NCBI GenBank assembly: GCA_963924555.1
Contig: OZ004592.1
Location: 2,604,001-2,668,000 of the forward strand
DNA length: 64,000 nt
Source: Crambe crambe
Lineage: Eukaryota > Porifera > Demospongiae > Poecilosclerida > Crambeidae
Reading direction: 5' to 3'
Below are positions 61,561 through 64,000 of this stretch, piece after piece; the stretch's first letter is position 1, and every line of letters starts with the position of its first letter. A program made the position numbers and the translations under genes. The notes beneath the pieces were generated by a model. That model made no database searches, had not been told where the DNA came from, and saw nothing but the letters and a program-made list of their open reading frames with translations.

Positions 61561-62275
61561 CATATAGTATCAATAGGGTACCAATATCATTGAAAGGTGA
61601 TGGCTCAAGAAGCAATGAGGAGCTTGATTCCGAAACTGTAGGTTCAAGTTCTGACAACTTGGAGCCAGCTTCAACAGAAGGTTCAGAATCTGGTATAGTC
61701 TGAACTAGGGAGCCCTAATTATAAGGTGGGGAAATAGTCTATATAACTAGCTTACCAGTGTCATTTTCTTGAGCTCGTCACTTGCTGAAAAAGGACCTGA
61801 TATCTTTTGATCATTTCATTTTGAATCATTTGCAACTAGAAGCTATCTGAGCAAGCATGCCAGCTGTAATGTCACTATGTCAGCAGTTGATAACCACAAT
61901 AATGTTTTTATACATATAAAAAAATTACTGTGGTATAATAATATTGTCATCCACTATATCTATTATGAAAAGGGGGTGCACATAAGTTACACCCCCCCCC
62001 CCCCCCCCCCGTGTACGGGCCTGCTATAATAAATTCCACCTGTGCTTGCCAGTTGGTGTCAAATAAAATCCCAAGTTCAACTTCACTATAGTGATATTAA
62101 TTTCTGGTAAATCGATCGTGTAGTCAACCCTTTACCATGTAGTAGTAAACGTGGGGCGCGCGCGGGGGCACGTACCATTGATCAAAACTAAGATTATGTA
62201 TAAAGGGTTAAAAAATAATAGCTATACATATGCATTGCTAAGATATATTAAGCTATTAAAGTGACTATTTTGCCA
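61561..62275. other. Spacer between hAT fragment and Ig copy 2
   Basis: Includes possible further N-terminal transposase sequence (to about 61700), a poly-C tract at about 61994-62010, and from about 62100 sequence shared with the flank of Ig copy 1 (GTAGTCAACCCTTTACCATG). This marks the start of the duplicated unit. Confidence 0.5.
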
Positions 62276-64000
62276 TTAGTTTTCAATATTGACACAAAGA
62301 ACTTCCCCAATTCCATCTTTGCTAGGTGTTGAACAACAATATTGGCCTTCCTCGACTGTGATAGCCAATCCAGACTTGTTCAACCTCACGATCTGGTTTC
62401 CTCGAGTGATGTACAAACCAGGTCCCGATTCACTTTGGATCGTTGTGCCATTGGGATAGAGGAACTGTGCACTTTGACCTTCACCACAGCAGTCTTTATT
62501 AGTGGTCACACAGAGCAGAGCCTGACTGCCTTCCATTATAGCACTGCCATTAATGTTTGAGTCATTGGCTAGCACTTGACCATTGAGCAGCAGTACAGCA
62601 CCTGGAAAGTGTACAGCTAGTTATGATAATTCTCATAATGTACAGGCCAGTCTGGAATGAGACTATAGCTCTCAATATACACTTGTTGTTTGCTAGCTGT
62701 CTATGTTGTCTGATCTGCATGGCTTGTCAGATATCATGCATAATACAGTGGAACCTCCGAATAATTATAATGGACACCCATGCAGCTGCCTTTTGTCCTT
62801 TGTAGAGGCGTTTGTCCTCTTTTGGAGTGTCCTTTACTGGAGGTTCCACTGTAGTCCTCCGCACCACATGGTCTCCCCAACTTGTATGATGCAATTAACT
62901 GCATGCAAGTGGAAAGGTTAGTTCCCCAGCTCAATTCAGGTTCAACAGGGTCAGGGTCTATGAATGACTGAAAATTTCCCCTGGAATGGTCTATATAAAA
63001 TACCGCATGTGTTCTATCTAAACTTGATGATTTAAGTCCTCAGGGGAATTGCACCATAGTAAATGGTTAACCATAGTAAAGAGTATTTGATTGCAGTAAC
63101 CTCTCTACAACACTTGATCCAATAATTGAAGGTTCCATTAATTTTCATTAGCTATGCAACATATCTATAACCAACCTTGACAAGATTTCTTTTCGGGCTT
63201 GGACTCTGTGATATTTACAGTTGTCAGGGGTGTCGTTGTGATATTTACAGTTGTCGGGGGTATTGTTGTGGAAGGAAGAGGAGGTTCTATTTAAAATAAT
63301 GATTCAGAATAAAGATTCTGTCAGTTTCATTATCATACTCATGGATGTAGCTAGCTTCTTCATTTTTTTTTCATAGGATTTAACTATGGGCTGTATGTGT
63401 AACTTTCTGAGTGTAGGAGGTGGGAGCTACCTATACTAGCTGAAGAGCCTGAGGGTTTCCAAATACAGTATAGATCCCATTGGTCATCTTATTTAGACTG
63501 CAGTTTTATGGAAACTTACCATTCCCATGGCATAATTATTGTCATGAGAATCTTGGGGTATTATTCAATCGACACTGTGGAAATTAGCTATGTCGAAATA
63601 TGGGATCTAGCTATATCCCATCTATTTTATACACAAATCAAGTATTGGAGAGGGAATTTATTATGCTTCCAATCAACATATTTATCATTCCTGCCATAAT
63701 TGTGGGAATGACCCCCATGCTTTCTCCAATGCAATAACTGTAGTACCTTTGACAGTAAGATCAAAATTCTTGGAGATGTGCATTCTTCTCCCCCCTGCAA
63801 TGTCATTCACGTCCACCCTCACTTGGTACACTCCAGCATCAGAGAGAGAAAGGTTAGCCATCATCAGTTTAATGTCATACTTATGATTCCCTCGATAGGA
63901 AACTGAAACTCGTCTCCGATTGGCACAGGGTCTTGTCCTAAAACTCCCCAGGCTGCTGCAGATGTAGACATTTTCCACAGAGTTCTCTCCCAGTTTCACC
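62276..64000 (-). CDS. Secreted Ig-domain protein, copy 2, 5' part outside window
   Basis: Direct duplicate of 55226-57031. Exons on the minus strand: third Ig-like domain 62276-62601 (same 326 bp length), hinge 63176-63286, and second Ig domain from 63747 to the window end. The hinge is 18 bp longer than in copy 1 and contains TTVNIT twice, an in-frame expansion. Other differences are few (for example GTVLLLNG to GAVLLLNG, and KQIMRLN to NQIVRLN). The reading frame is intact as far as visible. The signal peptide and first Ig domain should lie beyond 64000. Offset from copy 1 grows from 7050 to 7142 bp across the unit because of intron indels. Confidence 0.82.
62746..62851. mobile_element. 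106 bp TA-flanked MITE, duplicate of 55683-55789
   Basis: Same ends (CAGTGGAACCTCC and GGAGGTTCCACTG), TA flanks and intron position as in Ig copy 1. The right end is better preserved here. Confidence 0.82.

Overview
The window looks like nuclear DNA of an early-branching animal, most probably a demosponge of the Amphimedon type. This is inference from gene content and architecture, not from a database match. Genes are split by short GT-AG introns, are closely packed, and encode animal signalling and membrane-traffic families: a Src/Frk-type tyrosine kinase, a ZU5-death-domain receptor, a CARD protein, an endosomal Qa-syntaxin, LITAF and Ig-domain proteins. The space between them is filled with short inverted-repeat elements, a Helitron and microsatellites. 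I see no rRNA, tRNA, CRISPR array or bacterial-style operon.

Layout. 1-4881 and 18123-22811 are the two arms of a large inverted duplication carrying the 3' part of a tyrosine kinase gene. The minus-strand copy continues outward to a myristoylation/SH3 first exon at 28563 and makes an intact 524-residue kinase. The plus-strand copy keeps every splice site and reading frame in view but has lost two glycines of the ATP loop. The 13.2 kb spacer between the arms holds a 510 bp near-perfect palindrome (5111-5620), a frameshifted Helitron with Rep, Pif1-type helicase and two tandem OTU domains (6514-12236), a foldback element (13491-14266), and a beta-helix/multi-pass membrane protein gene interrupted by a single in-frame TAA (14246-17692).

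From 28 to 55 kb the order is: ankyrin-repeat protein (-), endosomal Qa-syntaxin (-), myristoylated stathmin-like coiled-coil protein (+), CARD protein (-), LITAF (+) and UNC5-like ZU5/death-domain receptor (+). Syntaxin and the stathmin-like gene are divergent, with two CACGTG boxes between them. The CARD gene and LITAF are also divergent. From 55 kb to the end, a secreted three-Ig-domain gene (-) is followed by a degenerate hAT transposase and a second, partial copy of the Ig gene about 7.1 kb away in the same orientation.

Syntaxin and LITAF both point to the late endosome/lysosome; the kinase, receptor and CARD protein point to cell-surface and innate-type signalling. The most unusual signal is a family of tiny (56-57 bp), nearly perfectly palindromic insertions flanked by 9 bp direct repeats, with a 587 bp relative that has similar ends and the same duplication size. 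All exon models were built by hand from splice signals and phase agreement, without transcripts or searches.
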